From contig NZ_LMND01000005.1 of NCBI RefSeq assembly GCF_001423265.1, positions 55,218 through 119,217 on the forward strand: a stretch of DNA of 64,000 nt, read 5' to 3'. A model generated the notes under the pieces. The model saw nothing but the letters and a program-made list of their open reading frames with translations. It made no database searches and was not told the origin of the DNA. A program made the position numbers and the translations under genes. The stretch comes from Methylobacterium sp. Leaf108. Lineage in GTDB: Bacteria > Pseudomonadota > Alphaproteobacteria > Rhizobiales > Beijerinckiaceae. Numbering within the stretch: position 1 is the stretch's first letter; each line of letters begins with the position of its first letter. Shown one piece after another: positions 16,028 through 28,950 of the stretch.

Positions 16028-16285
16028 TCAGTCGTCGGAGACGGCGGTCGGCGCCCGGGGCGGCGAGCGCGTCAGGCTCCTGATCTCACGCTTGGGCCGG
16101 CCGGACTTCTCGGCGATGACCCGGTCCTGCTCCTCGATGATCTCGCGGGCCGGCTCGTCGCCGTCGAGTCCGCCGAGGATCTCCATCGGCACCCGCCGGT
16201 TGGAGGCGCGGGACTCGTCTTCGTACAGGACGTCGAACAGGACGGAGCCCCGCTCCTGCGGCTTGGATTTCGTGCGTTTGGCCAT
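16028..16285 (-). CDS. Small hypothetical protein
   Basis: An 85-residue charged protein beginning MAKRTKSKPQERGSVLFDV, with a central VPMEILGGLDGDEPAREIIEEQD and a basic, Pro-rich tail. The ATG at 16285 starts the part with protein-like composition. It converges with the PhnA-like gene and is transcribed away from the adenine deaminase gene. No domain recognised. Confidence 0.6.
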   Translation of the reverse strand: MAKRTKSKPQERGSVLFDVLYEDESRASNRRVPMEILGGLDGDEPAREIIEEQDRVIAEKSGRPKREIRSLTRSPPRAPTAVSDD

Positions 16286-16569
16286 GGCGGATACTCGGAC
16301 GATACGTGTGGAGAATGAGGAGAAACGCCGACGGCCACGGATGTCGGGCGGGGGGTGCGCGTACATCCGGCGTCACCCGATGCCACCCGGTCTCGTGGCC
16401 GTCACCGATCGAGCGACTGTGGTCGCGATCGGCATAGCAGGCAGATGGTGACGGCGCGCCGATTTTGCAATTCCATGCGGCGTTTCGCTGGCCGGCGTTG
16501 CCGTTCTGCGACGCCGCGCATGGCACGATGCGTGCGCCATCCGCGACGTCACCAGACCCGGGAGTCCCG

Positions 16570-18378
16570 ATGACCCGACCACGCGCGCTGACCCGATTCT
16601 CCGTGGAGCCCCTGAGCCGGATGACGCGGCGGCTCGCCGACGTCGCGGCGGGCCGCGCCGACCCGGACCTGGTCATCACCGGCGCGCGGCTTCTCTCCAC
16701 CTATTCCGAGCGCATCCTGCCCGACCGCGAGGTCTGGATCGCCGGTGGGCGCATCGCCGCCGTGCATCCCGCCGGGAGCCACCGCGGGGCCGCCCCGCGC
16801 CGGGATGTGGCCGGCGGCCTCCTGGCGCCGGGCCTCGTCGATCCGCACCTGCACATCGAGAGCAGCATGGTGACGGCCTGCGCCTACGCCGAGGCGGCCC
16901 TCCTCAACGGCACCACCACGATCGTCTGCGACAGCCACGAGATCGGCAACGTTTGCGATGCCGACGGGATCGCGTGGATGCTGGAGGACGCCCGCGAGGC
17001 CCCGCTCAACATCTTCCTAACCGTGCCGAGCACCGTGCCGGCGACCTCGGCCGAGCTCGAGACCGCCGGGGGCGACCTCACGGCGGCCAAGATCGCGGCC
17101 CTGTTCGACGCCTGGCCCGAGGCGGTCGGGCTCGGCGAGAAGATGGATTTCGTGGCGGTGGCCGAGGGCGACGCGCGGGCGCACGCCATCATCGCCGCCG
17201 CGCTGGAGCGGGGACGGCCGGTCTCGGGCCACATCTACGGGCGCAGCTTCGTCGCGCCCTATGCGGCCAGTGGCGTCACCGACACTCACGAGGCCATCGA
17301 CCAGGACATCGCCGACGACCTCCTGGAGGCCGGTCTCTGGATCTTTCTGCGCGGCGGCCCGCCGACGACCCCCTGGCACAGCCTGCCCGAGGCGATCGGC
17401 ACGATCACCGCGCTCAAGGCGGCGGCCAAGCGCGTCTGCGTCTGCACCGACGACCGCGACGCGCAGGACCTCCTCGCCTTCGGGCTCGACTGGGTGGTGC
17501 GCGAGGCGGTGCGCATGGGCATTCCGCCGGTCCAGGCCTGGTCGATGGGCTCGCTCCACCCGGCCACCCGTTACGGCCTCGACGGCGAGATCGGAGGGTT
17601 CGGCGGCGGGCGCCGGGCCGACCTCGTGCTCCTCGACGACGACCTCGTTCCGCAATCGACCTGGTACGGCGGGGAATGCGTGGTCGAGAACCGCCGGATC
17701 ACGCCCGTGCTCGACGAGGCCCTGTCACGACCCTACCGCTATCCGGCGCCCGCCTATGCGACGATCCACCTGCCCGATCCGCTGCCGAGCCTCGTCCCCG
17801 CACTGCCGGCGGCGCCCTGCCTCGTCAACGCCATCCGCACGACCCTGCCGGGCATCGAGCTCGTCCACGAGCGCTTCACGCTGCAGCCCGGACCCGACTG
17901 GGCGTCGACCCTCGCTCAGAACGACTGCACCTTCGTCACCGTGATCGAGCGTCACGGCGGCGCCGGCAACGTGGCGCACGGGCTCCTGCGCGCCTTCGGG
18001 CTGAAGACGGGCGCGGTGGCGAGCAGCGTCGGCCACGATTCGCACAATCTCATCGTCGCCGGCCTCGACGAAGCCGACATGCGCCTCGCCCTCGACACGG
18101 TGACCGCGACTCAGGGCGGCGTCTGCGTGGTGGCCGGCGGCAAGGTCGTCGCCTCGGTGCCGCTGCCGGTGGCGGGGCTCCTGTCCGACAAGAGGGTCGG
18201 GATCGTGGCCGAGGAGGTGCGGGTGCTCAAGGAGGCCTGGCAGGCGGCCGGCTGCAGCATTCCCTACATGGGCTTCAACCTCATCCCGCTTTCGGTCATC
18301 CCGGAGATCCGCATCACCGACAAGGGCCTCGTGCTGGTGCCCGGCATGCGGATCGTGCCGCTGTTCGAGGCGGCCTGA
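16570..18378 (+). CDS. ade: Adenine deaminase
   Basis: An amidohydrolase-superfamily enzyme converting adenine to hypoxanthine and ammonia in purine salvage. The 602-residue length is typical. Metal-binding landmarks are [15 protein letters not shown] (about 93), [16 protein letters not shown] (about 120), the Glu region VGLGEKMDF (about 190), [10 protein letters not shown] (about 217) and the aspartate of [16 protein letters not shown] (about 295). The C-terminal adenine deaminase domain carries [27 protein letters not shown]. The ATG at 16570 comes after GGGAGTCCCG. It is a single-gene unit. Confidence 0.95.
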   Translation: MTRPRALTRFSVEPLSRMTRRLADVAAGRADPDLVITGARLLSTYSERILPDREVWIAGGRIAAVHPAGSHRGAAPRRDVAGGLLAPGLVDPHLHIESSMVTACAYAEAALLNGTTTIVCDSHEIGNVCDADGIAWMLEDAREAPLNIFLTVPSTVPATSAELETAGGDLTAAKIAALFDAWPEAVGLGEKMDFVAVAEGDARAHAIIAAALERGRPVSGHIYGRSFVAPYAASGVTDTHEAIDQDIADDLLEAGLWIFLRGGPPTTPWHSLPEAIGTITALKAAAKRVCVCTDDRDAQDLLAFGLDWVVREAVRMGIPPVQAWSMGSLHPATRYGLDGEIGGFGGGRRADLVLLDDDLVPQSTWYGGECVVENRRITPVLDEALSRPYRYPAPAYATIHLPDPLPSLVPALPAAPCLVNAIRTTLPGIELVHERFTLQPGPDWASTLAQNDCTFVTVIERHGGAGNVAHGLLRAFGLKTGAVASSVGHDSHNLIVAGLDEADMRLALDTVTATQGGVCVVAGGKVVASVPLPVAGLLSDKRVGIVAEEVRVLKEAWQAAGCSIPYMGFNLIPLSVIPEIRITDKGLVLVPGMRIVPLFEAA

Positions 18379-18555
18379 GCCCGTCCGGCCGGCGTGGCGG
18401 GAATTTCGCGGCGGGGACCTGCGTCGTTTTCGGGCGTGGCGCGTTGATGGGGCCGAGACCGGCCGTCGCCGGAAGGACCATCGATCTTAGGGAATCGGGT
18501 ATGCGGGGCGGGCGAGCCGCACGCAGCGCGGGTCCCGCCTGCCGGAACCGACCCC

Positions 18556-18741
18556 ATGCGCAACCTCCTTCTCCTGATCATCATCGCCGTCGCCGGCTTC
18601 GTCCTTGTGGCCATGTATGTCGCCCCGACCCAGCCCGGGCTGCGGACCTGGTACCTCCAGAACGCCTGCGTCCACCTCGACAAGCTATCGCCGCAGATCT
18701 GCGCCCCGGCGCGCGAAGCCGAGGGCGCGCAGCGCACCTGA
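18556..18741 (+). CDS. Small secreted or membrane-anchored protein
   Basis: A 61-residue product with one strongly hydrophobic N-terminal helix (NLLLLIIIAVAGFVLVAMYV) and a short hydrophilic tail holding two cysteines (QNACVHLDKLSPQICAP). This is the layout of a small inner-membrane-anchored periplasmic peptide. No family recognised. Confidence 0.6.
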   Translation: MRNLLLLIIIAVAGFVLVAMYVAPTQPGLRTWYLQNACVHLDKLSPQICAPAREAEGAQRT

Positions 18742-18885
18742 GAGGCGCGGCCAAGACCTCCAGAACGGGCCTACGACCCGGGCGCGCGAACCGGCGCGTC
18801 CGTGCTATCGCTTCGCCGTCTCGCCACCCCAGGGGCGGACGGAACAGGCGGCACCGGCGCCAGCGACCTCGGGAGGACCACGATC

Positions 18886-19407
18886 GTGCATTTCAAGACA
18901 GCCGCCTTTGCATTCGCGGCGACGCTTCTCGGACCGGCCCTCGGCGGCTACGCCCCGGCCTCGGCCCAGCTCGATACCCAGAACCTGGTTCCCTGCGCGC
19001 AGGACGGCGAGGTCTGCCGGATGCCGCATCCCACCAACGTCTATTACGGCATCAAGGGCAAGACGAACGGCCGCCCGTTCCCTCAGGGTGGAACGGTGCC
19101 CTGCAACGTCGGCTCCTTCGGCGATCCGGCGCCGGGCGTCGCCAACAAGATGTGCTGGTACGCGCCGAAGGTCGCCGAGGGTCGCCGGGGCGGGCGTGAT
19201 CGTGGCGACGACGGCGACGGGTATCGCAGCCGCGACCGCGACGACCGCGGCGGCGATTATCGCGACCGGCGCGACAGGGACGACGAGCGTCCGCGCGCGC
19301 GCTCCTATGACGACGAGCCGCGCCGCCGGTACGACGAAGAGCCGCGCCGTCGCTCCTACGAGGACGACGATCGTCCGCGCCGGCAGCGTCGCGACTTGGA
19401 CGACTGA
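18886..19407 (+). CDS. Secreted Cys-rich domain protein with Arg/Asp-rich tail
   Basis: A 173-residue protein starting at GTG 18886 after GGGAGGA. Residues ~1-27 form a signal peptide (HFKTAAFAFAATLLG ... APASAQ). Residues ~33-90 form a small disulfide-type domain with four cysteines (VPCAQDGEVC, VPCNVGSFGDP, NKMCWY); the TVxYG...GxxxCxxxxFGDPxxGxxKxC pattern recalls a module attached to secreted carbohydrate-active proteins. From ~95 on it is a low-complexity tail of RDRGDD, RDRDDR and DEEPRRRSY-type repeats of alternating charge. Function unknown; an exported, wall- or polysaccharide-associated protein is a guess. Confidence 0.75.
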   Translation: MHFKTAAFAFAATLLGPALGGYAPASAQLDTQNLVPCAQDGEVCRMPHPTNVYYGIKGKTNGRPFPQGGTVPCNVGSFGDPAPGVANKMCWYAPKVAEGRRGGRDRGDDGDGYRSRDRDDRGGDYRDRRDRDDERPRARSYDDEPRRRYDEEPRRRSYEDDDRPRRQRRDLDD

Positions 19408-19465
19408 CGGATCTTCGACCGCGGCCGGGTGATCGTCTCGCCCGATCGCGGTCTTCGACGGTGGA

Positions 19466-20242
19466 TCAGAGTTCGGCCGACCGGCCCGACAACTCCGCCC
19501 GCAGTTGGCGGGCGGCTTCGAGCAGCGCGCCGTCGCGGCGGCGGCGCGGGCGCGGTACGGCGATGGTCATGTCGGCCGCGACCCGGCCGGGCGAGCCGGC
19601 GAGCACCACCACCCGGTCGGCGAGGGTCACCGCCTCGTCGATGTCGTGGGTGACGAACAGGATGGTCTTGGCCGTCCGCGCCTGGATGCGCTGCAGTTCC
19701 TCCTGCAGGCCCTCGCGGGTGAAGCTGTCGAGCGCCGAGAACGGCTCGTCCATGAGGAGCACGTCGGGGTCGACGGCGAGCGCCCGGGCGATGGCCACCC
19801 GTTGGCGCTGGCCGCCGGAGAGCTGGTGCGGCCAGCGGTCGGCGAAATCGGACAACCCGACCAGGGCCAGCATCTCGCGCGCCTTCTCGAGACGCTGAGA
19901 GCCCGACAGGCCGGAGCCCTCGAGGCCGAAGGCGACGTTGGACGCCACCCGCCGCCACGGCAGCAGCCGGGCGTCCTGGAACACCAGCGCCATCGGCGTG
20001 CGGCAGTCGGGCCGGGTGTCGAGGCGGACGCTGCCGCCGCTGGGGCGGGCGAGACCGATCAGCACGCGCAGGACCGTGGACTTGCCGACCCCGGACTCGC
20101 CGACGATGACCACGAACTCGCCGCGCCGGACCGTGAGGTCGAGACCTTCGAGGATGACGTTGCGCCGGCCCTCGCGCTCGTAGGCGAGGCTCAGGGACGT
20201 GATGGTGACGATGGCGTCGGCGGTGATGGCGTTAACGGTCAT
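19466..20242 (-). CDS. NitT/TauT-type ABC transporter ATP-binding protein
   Basis: A 258-residue ATPase subunit of an importer of the nitrate/taurine/sulfonate class. Walker A is GESGVGKST (about 51), the Q-loop LVFQDARLLPWRRV (about 90) is typical of the TauB/SsuB group, the ABC signature is LSGGQRQRVAIARAL (about 142), Walker B is DVLLMDEPFSALD, and the switch His is in TILFVTHDIDEAVTL. Its ATG overlaps the permease stop (ATGA at 20239-20242). It converges with the secreted Cys-rich protein gene. Confidence 0.93.
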   Translation of the reverse strand: MTVNAITADAIVTITSLSLAYEREGRRNVILEGLDLTVRRGEFVVIVGESGVGKSTVLRVLIGLARPSGGSVRLDTRPDCRTPMALVFQDARLLPWRRVASNVAFGLEGSGLSGSQRLEKAREMLALVGLSDFADRWPHQLSGGQRQRVAIARALAVDPDVLLMDEPFSALDSFTREGLQEELQRIQARTAKTILFVTHDIDEAVTLADRVVVLAGSPGRVAADMTIAVPRPRRRRDGALLEAARQLRAELSGRSAEL

Positions 20243-20991
20243 GGGCGCCACCGCAGCAGCCAGCCCTGCAGGGCGACGAAGGCGGTGTCGAACAGGCCGT
20301 AGAGGCCGGCCATGGTGAGCATGTAGACGACCACGATGTCGGTGGAGAGGAGGCTGGAGGCCTGCATCATGCGCGCACCGACGCCGGGCACGCCGAAGAT
20401 CTCGGCGGCCACCACCGCCATCCAGGCCTGGCCGAGCGCGGTGCGCAGGCCGACGAGGATGCCCGGTGTGGCGGCCGGCAGCACGATCTTGGTGAGCCGC
20501 GACAACGGAGACCGGAAACCGAAGGCCTGCGCCACCTCGATGAGGTCGCGGTCGACCCCGCGCACCGCGCCTTGCGTCGCGAAGAACACGATCCAGAACA
20601 CGCCGATGGCGATGATGAACACCGCCGCTTCCGGCTGTACCCCGAACCAGATGATCGCGAAGGGGACCCAGGCGAGGCCGGGGATCGGCCGCAGCAGCCG
20701 CACCACCCAGGCGGTGGCGGCCTCGACGCCGCGCGACATCCCCACCAGGATGCCGAGCGCCACCCCGGCGGCGGCGCCGACGCCGAGGCCGGCGACGTAG
20801 TGGCTGAGGCTCGAGACCACCGCCTCCGACCAGACCCCGAGCCGGATCTCCTTGAGGAAGGCGGCCGGAATCGTGCTCGGCGGCGGCAGGAAGGCCGGGT
20901 TGATGAGGCCCAGCCGCGGCATCGCCTCCCAGAACGCCAGGAAGGCGAGGAGGCCGGCGGCCGCCAGCAGCGTCGGGGTGAGGCGGGCCAT
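20239..20991 (-). CDS. NitT/TauT-type ABC transporter permease
   Basis: A 250-residue integral membrane subunit with about six hydrophobic segments. The EAA loop that contacts the ATPase is visible in VDRDLIEVAQAFGFRS through LPAATPGILVGLRTALGQAW (about 155-190). It is the middle gene of a binding protein-permease-ATPase operon: five bases separate it from the binding protein, and it overlaps the ATPase start by four bases. Confidence 0.93.
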   Translation of the reverse strand: MARLTPTLLAAAGLLAFLAFWEAMPRLGLINPAFLPPPSTIPAAFLKEIRLGVWSEAVVSSLSHYVAGLGVGAAAGVALGILVGMSRGVEAATAWVVRLLRPIPGLAWVPFAIIWFGVQPEAAVFIIAIGVFWIVFFATQGAVRGVDRDLIEVAQAFGFRSPLSRLTKIVLPAATPGILVGLRTALGQAWMAVVAAEIFGVPGVGARMMQASSLLSTDIVVVYMLTMAGLYGLFDTAFVALQGWLLRWRP

Positions 20992-20996
20992 CGGCG

Positions 20997-22025
20997 TCAG
21001 CGGGCGACCGCCTTCTCGTAGTAGCGCGCATCGAACAGCCCCTCGGTGGGGATGTCCTTCTCCAGCGTCCCGATCGAGACCTGATAGGCCTGCATCGCCT
21101 TCGTCGCGTCGATGATCGCGCGCGGATCGGCGGTGAACTTCGCCGCCGGCGAGGTGATCGCCTTCTGGATGGTGGCGAGATCGGTGATGCCCTTGCCGAG
21201 GGCGGCCTCCACCGGCACCGCGGCACGGGCGGGGTCGGACTTCAGGAGGTCGGTGGCCTTGACCAGGGCCTTCACCAGCCCCTCGATGGCGGCGGGATTC
21301 TTGTCGGCGAAGGCGCCGTAGACCCCGACCACCGTACCGGGCTGGTTGGGGAACATCTCGCCGCCGGTGGCGACGAGGGTGATCGCCGGGTTGCGGTTCT
21401 GGACGATGGTGAGCGCCGGCTCGCGCAGGGCGGCTCCGTCGACGGCACCGGCCAGCATCGCCTGCTGGGTGGCGTCGATGCCCATCGGCACCACCTCGGC
21501 ATCCGATTTCGCCGCCTTGGCGACCTGCCAGAGCCAATGCTGAAGGGTGGTGTGCGGCACCGAGCCCGGCGGCTGCGTGGCCAGCCGGGCGGCCCGGCCC
21601 TCCTTGGCCTTGAACTGCGCGAAGGCCTGCGCCTTGTCGGCGTTTCCAGCGAAATACGGGGCGAGCTTGGGGCCGGCCACGACCACCATCTCCTCGATGG
21701 CCGTGGCGGCCACCACCCGCACGTCGATGCCCTTGGTACGGGCCACCGCCAGCGGCGCGATGCCGGCGACGTAGACGTCGATGGTGCCCGAGGCCAGCGC
21801 CTGGATCATGTTGGGGCCGGATTCGAAGGTGGTGAAGGTCGGCTTCAGGCCGGCCTCCTTCAGCCAGCCCTCGCCGTCGGCCACGAAGATCGGCGCCGCG
21901 CCGACGATGGGGATGACGCCGATGCGTACCGGGATCGGCGCCGTCTGGGCACTGGCCGGCGCGGCGAGCAGAAGCCCGGCAAAGGCGGTCAGGATCGTCG
22001 CGAGGACGGGGAGGGCAGGGCGCAT
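20997..22025 (-). CDS. NitT/TauT-type ABC transporter substrate-binding protein
   Basis: A 342-residue periplasmic binding protein with a clear Sec signal (LPVLATILTAFAGLLLAAPASAQ, about 5-27) followed by PIPVRIGVIPIVGAAPIFVADGEGW, the typical first strand and helix of the SsuA/TauA/NMT1 family. Later segments (ALASGTIDVYVAGIAPL; LAGAVDGAALREPA) are family-like. The ligand cannot be read: sulfonate, taurine, nitrate and thiamine-precursor proteins share this fold. Its leader contains a perfect 11-bp direct repeat. Confidence 0.92.
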   Translation of the reverse strand: MRPALPVLATILTAFAGLLLAAPASAQTAPIPVRIGVIPIVGAAPIFVADGEGWLKEAGLKPTFTTFESGPNMIQALASGTIDVYVAGIAPLAVARTKGIDVRVVAATAIEEMVVVAGPKLAPYFAGNADKAQAFAQFKAKEGRAARLATQPPGSVPHTTLQHWLWQVAKAAKSDAEVVPMGIDATQQAMLAGAVDGAALREPALTIVQNRNPAITLVATGGEMFPNQPGTVVGVYGAFADKNPAAIEGLVKALVKATDLLKSDPARAAVPVEAALGKGITDLATIQKAITSPAAKFTADPRAIIDATKAMQAYQVSIGTLEKDIPTEGLFDARYYEKAVAR

Positions 22026-22040
22026 CGGGAAGTCCGGCTT

Positions 22041-22062
22041 TCGAGGCGAGGTCGAGGCGAGG
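22041..22062. repeat. Perfect 11-bp direct repeat in the ABC operon leader
   Basis: TCGAGGCGAGG occurs twice back to back (22041-22051, 22052-22062), with a degenerate third block (CAAGGTTGGGCGAGG) beside it. It lies 16-37 bp upstream of the binding-protein start, read from the minus strand. Confidence 0.6.
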
Positions 22063-22319
22063 CAAGGTTGGGCGAGGCTGGCCCGCGAAGGACCGAGCCC
22101 GGCCATGCCACAGCCGGGGGATTCCTCAAACACCCGCGTGCGTCCGGCTCGGCTTGGGACGATCGATCGGGAAGGGCCTTCTCCCTCCGGGCCCGGCCGC
22201 GCCGGCTTTCTTCGCCAGGCGGAGACGGCGCTCCGGAACGGCCTCGGTCCGATACCGTTAAGACAGGACATCGGCGGCACCCCCCTCGCGGCCGATTCCT
22301 AATCACAAGGACTACCGCC

Positions 22320-22718
22320 ATGAGCTTTCTCGGCAGCATCGTCAGCAAGATCCTCCATCCCTTCGGCGGCGGCGCGACGGCGGAGGCCAAGCCGGCCGAC
22401 GCCACCACCGGCACCGCGGCCCCCGCGGGCGGCGCGGCACCGGCCACTGCCTCCGGCGAACCGGTGGACGTGGAAGCCGTGCTCAACGGAATGGCCGCCA
22501 AGAACGGGCAGACCCTCAACTGGCGCACCTCGATCGTCGACCTGATGAAGCTCCTCGACATCGATTCGAGCCTCACCGCCCGTAAGGCGCTCGCCGACGA
22601 GCTCCACTACACCGGCGACAAGGACGATTCGGCCTCCATGAACGTCTGGCTGCACAAGCAGGTGATCAAGAAGCTCGAGGAGAACGGCGGCAAGGTGCCG
22701 GCCGATCTCAAGGACTGA
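22320..22718 (+). CDS. DUF3597 domain protein
   Basis: A 132-residue protein of the DUF3597 family. It has the usual short conserved start MSFLGSIVSKILHPFG, an Ala/Pro/Thr-rich linker (about 20-50), and the conserved domain VDVEAVLNGMAAKNGQTLNW, IVDLMKLLDIDSSLTARK, LADELHYTGD. Function is unknown; the C-terminal domain looks like a small helical bundle. A strong hairpin follows the stop. Confidence 0.9.
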   Translation: MSFLGSIVSKILHPFGGGATAEAKPADATTGTAAPAGGAAPATASGEPVDVEAVLNGMAAKNGQTLNWRTSIVDLMKLLDIDSSLTARKALADELHYTGDKDDSASMNVWLHKQVIKKLEENGGKVPADLKD

Positions 22719-22727
22719 TCTCTTCCG

Positions 22728-22760
22728 GCGTCCTCTCCTCATCGCGAAAGGAGAGGACGC
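22728..22760 (+). terminator. Hairpin after the DUF3597 gene
   Basis: A perfect 12-bp stem GCGTCCTCTCCT/AGGAGAGGACGC around the loop CATCGCGAA, 10 bp after the stop codon. There is no T-run after it, so termination is likely but not certain. Confidence 0.55.
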
Positions 22761-22926
22761 GATCGCGCATCGATCCGTACGGCCGATCCGCGAGGCATGC
22801 GGCCAGGGATCGCGGGCCGACCCTCACGAGGCGGACGGGCTGGCGGATCACCCCTATCCCGCTCCGATGACCGTCGCTAAAACTCCGCCGGCCGAACCTC
22901 CCCGGCTGGCGAACCCGTGGCACCCG

Positions 22927-23622
22927 ATGATTGTTTCGCGCAGGCGCATCCTCGCCGGCTCCGCCGGCCTCGTGGCGACGACGGGTCTGGCCGGCCTCGC
23001 CCGCGCACAAGGGTACGGACAGGCGTTCAAGGTGGACAACGACGAGGGCCGGCCGGTCGCCAACACCCGGCTGCCGGGCGAGATCGTCGGGGAGATCGAG
23101 GGCTTGCGCGGCGTCACCTATATCGGGCCCCGCGACGCAGGCGTCACGCTCTACGAGTTCTTCGACTACAATTGTCCCTACTGCCGCAAGGCGGCGGCCG
23201 ACCTGATCTCCCTCGCCGCCAGCGATCCGGCCCTGCGGATCGGGCTCATCAACAACCCGATCCTGTCGGTCCAATCGGCCCAGGCGGCGAAGGTGTCGCT
23301 GGCCGTCCAGAAGCGCCTCGGCTCGGCCGCCGCATGGAGCCTCTACCAGGGCCTGCTCGCCAAGCCCGGCCGGATCGACGGGCCCTCCGCCCTGGCGGCG
23401 GCGGCAAAGCTCGGCCTCCCGGCGGCGGAGATCGAGGGCATCGGCGACAGCCAGGAGGTTCGGCTCGCACTCAAGAGCCAGATGCGGATCGCGGCCGACC
23501 TCGGCCTGTCGACCACGCCCTCCTACGTGCTCGGGAACACCGGGCTGCTCGGCCATCCCGGCCCCAAGGCCCTGGCGCGGATGATCGCCGCCCAGCGCCG
23601 CTGCGACCGCATCGCCTGCTGA
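22927..23622 (+). CDS. DsbA-family thiol oxidoreductase with Tat-like signal
   Basis: An exported thioredoxin-fold protein. The product from ATG 22927 is 231 residues; an in-frame ATG at 22867 would add 20. The N-terminus VSRRRILAGSAGLVATTGLAGLARAQ is a twin-arginine-type signal. The active site CPYC is in LYEFFDYNCPYCRKAA at about 85, and the cis-proline region is LSTTPSYVLG at about 195. It resembles DsbA/ScsC-like periplasmic proteins of alphaproteobacteria. The C-terminal RRCDRIAC adds two more cysteines. It probably acts in oxidation or isomerisation of periplasmic disulfides. Confidence 0.88.
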   Translation: MIVSRRRILAGSAGLVATTGLAGLARAQGYGQAFKVDNDEGRPVANTRLPGEIVGEIEGLRGVTYIGPRDAGVTLYEFFDYNCPYCRKAAADLISLAASDPALRIGLINNPILSVQSAQAAKVSLAVQKRLGSAAAWSLYQGLLAKPGRIDGPSALAAAAKLGLPAAEIEGIGDSQEVRLALKSQMRIAADLGLSTTPSYVLGNTGLLGHPGPKALARMIAAQRRCDRIAC

Positions 23623-23961
23623 CCGGAAAGTCCACAGAAAGCCCGACCGCCGTCCCGGCGAGGACACGATTTTCGCGATCCAGCCACCATGCCGACACGT
23701 TTGCGACGCCGGCCTTCATCCGGCGCGCACAGCCGGGTCGATCTAGCCGCCTCGCCGGGACCTCGCCGTCAGGCCTCCGCCTCCAAGCCTCGCCTTGCGC
23801 GTCCAGAGACCGCATGGTAGGGCGACGCCGCTTCGGTAGAGGGGGTTTGCGCCCTCTTAGGTCCGAGACATTCCCATCGCCGACGTTTCCTGAGCCGACG
23901 CCACATGATGGCGACTTCTGGGTCGGAACGTGCAGGCTGGATTAGAAGAGAGAGCGGCCGC
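23623..23961. other. Intergenic region upstream of the atp operon
   Basis: About 340 bases with no supported gene. It must hold the atp promoter. I see no clear -35/-10 pair, only a small GAGGG/CCCTC inverted repeat (about 23838-23859). Confidence 0.4.
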
Positions 23962-24531
23962 GTGGCGCAGACCAGTTCCGAGGCGGGTTCCCCGGTCGCA
24001 GGCGTAGCCGCGCGCTACGCCTCGGCCCTATTCGAGTTGGCCCGCGAGGAGCGCCAAGTCGATGCGGTGGCCCAGGGGCTCGAGCGTTTCGACGCCATGC
24101 TCAAGGAGAGCCCCGACCTGATGCGCCTGGTGCGCAGCCCGATCTTCACGGGTGCCGAACAGGCCGCCGCCATCGGCGCCATTCTCGACAAGGCCGGCAT
24201 CACCGGGCTCGGCGCCAACTTCATCAGGCTCTCGGCCGCCAACCGCCGCCTGTTCGCGCTCCCGGACATGATCCGCGCCTTCCGAGTGCTGGTGCGGGAG
24301 TCGAAGGGCATCGTGCGCGCCGAGGTGCGTGTCGCCGAGAAGCCGTCCGAGGCGGTGGTCGAGGAGATCAAGGCGTCCCTGCGCGACGTCGCCCGCGCGG
24401 AGATCGACCTCGACCTCACCGTCGACCCGAGCCTGATCGGCGGCCTCGTGGTCAAGATCGGCAGCCGCATGGTCGATGCGTCCCTGCGAACGAAGCTCAA
24501 CGGTATTCGTCTGGCGATGCGGGAAGCCTGA
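23962..24531 (+). CDS. atpH: ATP synthase F1 subunit delta
   Basis: The delta subunit ties the F1 head to the peripheral stalk of ATP synthase. The 189-residue product shows the family pattern: [17 protein letters not shown] near the start, [21 protein letters not shown] in the middle and [20 protein letters not shown] with [12 protein letters not shown] at the end. GTG 23962 was chosen over the longer frame because it gives the normal length and follows a GAAGAGAGAG purine stretch. It is first in the F1 operon; the F0 genes (atpB, E, F) are elsewhere, as is usual in alphaproteobacteria. Confidence 0.95.
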   Translation: MAQTSSEAGSPVAGVAARYASALFELAREERQVDAVAQGLERFDAMLKESPDLMRLVRSPIFTGAEQAAAIGAILDKAGITGLGANFIRLSAANRRLFALPDMIRAFRVLVRESKGIVRAEVRVAEKPSEAVVEEIKASLRDVARAEIDLDLTVDPSLIGGLVVKIGSRMVDASLRTKLNGIRLAMREA

Positions 24532-24613
24532 GGAGCGCGGCCCTCGCGGCCCGGTCCATCCCGTCATCCCGTCCCACACCCAGTGTTTTTCAAGTTTTCG
24601 AAGAGGCCGAACG

Positions 24614-26143
<1,530 letters not shown>

Positions 26144-26152
26144 GGCGCTTTT

Positions 26153-26256
26153 TCCCTCCCCCCGCGGGGAGGGGTCAGGGGTGGGGGCGATGCCGGAGAC
26201 GGCGTGACCCTTTCGGCACCACCCCCACCTCCGACTCCTCCCCGCAAGGGGGAGGA
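26153..26256. repeat. Long inverted repeat between atpA and atpG
   Basis: Two 43-base arms (26153-26195 and 26214-26256) are inverted copies of each other with few mismatches, around an 18-base centre. Each arm itself contains a C-run/G-run hairpin (CTCCCC-CCGCGGGGAGG; CTCCCCGCAAGGGGGAG) followed by GGGGTGGGGG. This looks like a back-to-back pair of a dispersed intergenic palindrome also seen near 5011 and 39408. Inside the atp mRNA it would form a large stem and may affect stoichiometry or stability. Confidence 0.8.
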
Positions 26257-26300
26257 GAGCCGCCCCAGGGTCGAACCGAGACGGATCTGAAAGTCAGCCG

Positions 26301-28683
<2,383 letters not shown>

Positions 28684-28687
28684 GCGC

Positions 28688-28939
28688 ATGAACGCCAAGA
28701 CCATGCTTCTGCTCGTCGGCCTCGTGGCCGGCGGGCTCGTGGGCTACCTCACCCGCCCGCAGGCGGCGGAGATCAAGATCGGCCCGCTCAGCGTCGAGAT
28801 CCAGGACAACAAGTCCTCGGCCGGCGCGGGCGGCGGCGACCTCACCAGCGGCCAGGTCCAGCATATCGGGCTGTACGCGGTGATCGGCGCCGTCCTCGGC
28901 CTGGGCGCCGGCTTCGTCGCCGACCGCCGCCGCGGCTGA
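28688..28939 (+). CDS. Small two-helix membrane protein inside the atp operon
   Basis: An 83-residue protein with a helix at about 6-22 (MLLLVGLVAGGLVGYLT), a polar middle segment (EIKIGPLSVEIQDNKSS, then a Gly-rich linker) and a second helix at about 59-77 (IGLYAVIGAVLGLGAGFVA) ending DRRRG. The glycine spacing in both helices suggests tight helix packing. Four bases separate it from atpD, so it is translationally coupled to an F1 gene, and atpC follows. This is not one of the eight ATP synthase subunits and it does not resemble AtpI. A role in assembly, membrane docking or regulation is only inferred from context. Confidence 0.8.
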   Translation: MNAKTMLLLVGLVAGGLVGYLTRPQAAEIKIGPLSVEIQDNKSSAGAGGGDLTSGQVQHIGLYAVIGAVLGLGAGFVADRRRG

Positions 28940-28950
28940 CCTCATTTTCG

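Noticed and set aside
19417..19460. GACCGCG/CGCGGTC inverted repeat between two convergent genes considered as a bidirectional terminator
   Set aside because: The stem is short with a long loop and no T-runs on either side; possible but too weak to list.
22026..22319. A TPP or cobalamin riboswitch upstream of the NitT/TauT operon
   Set aside because: I looked for CTGAGA and other conserved core sequences on the minus strand and found none.
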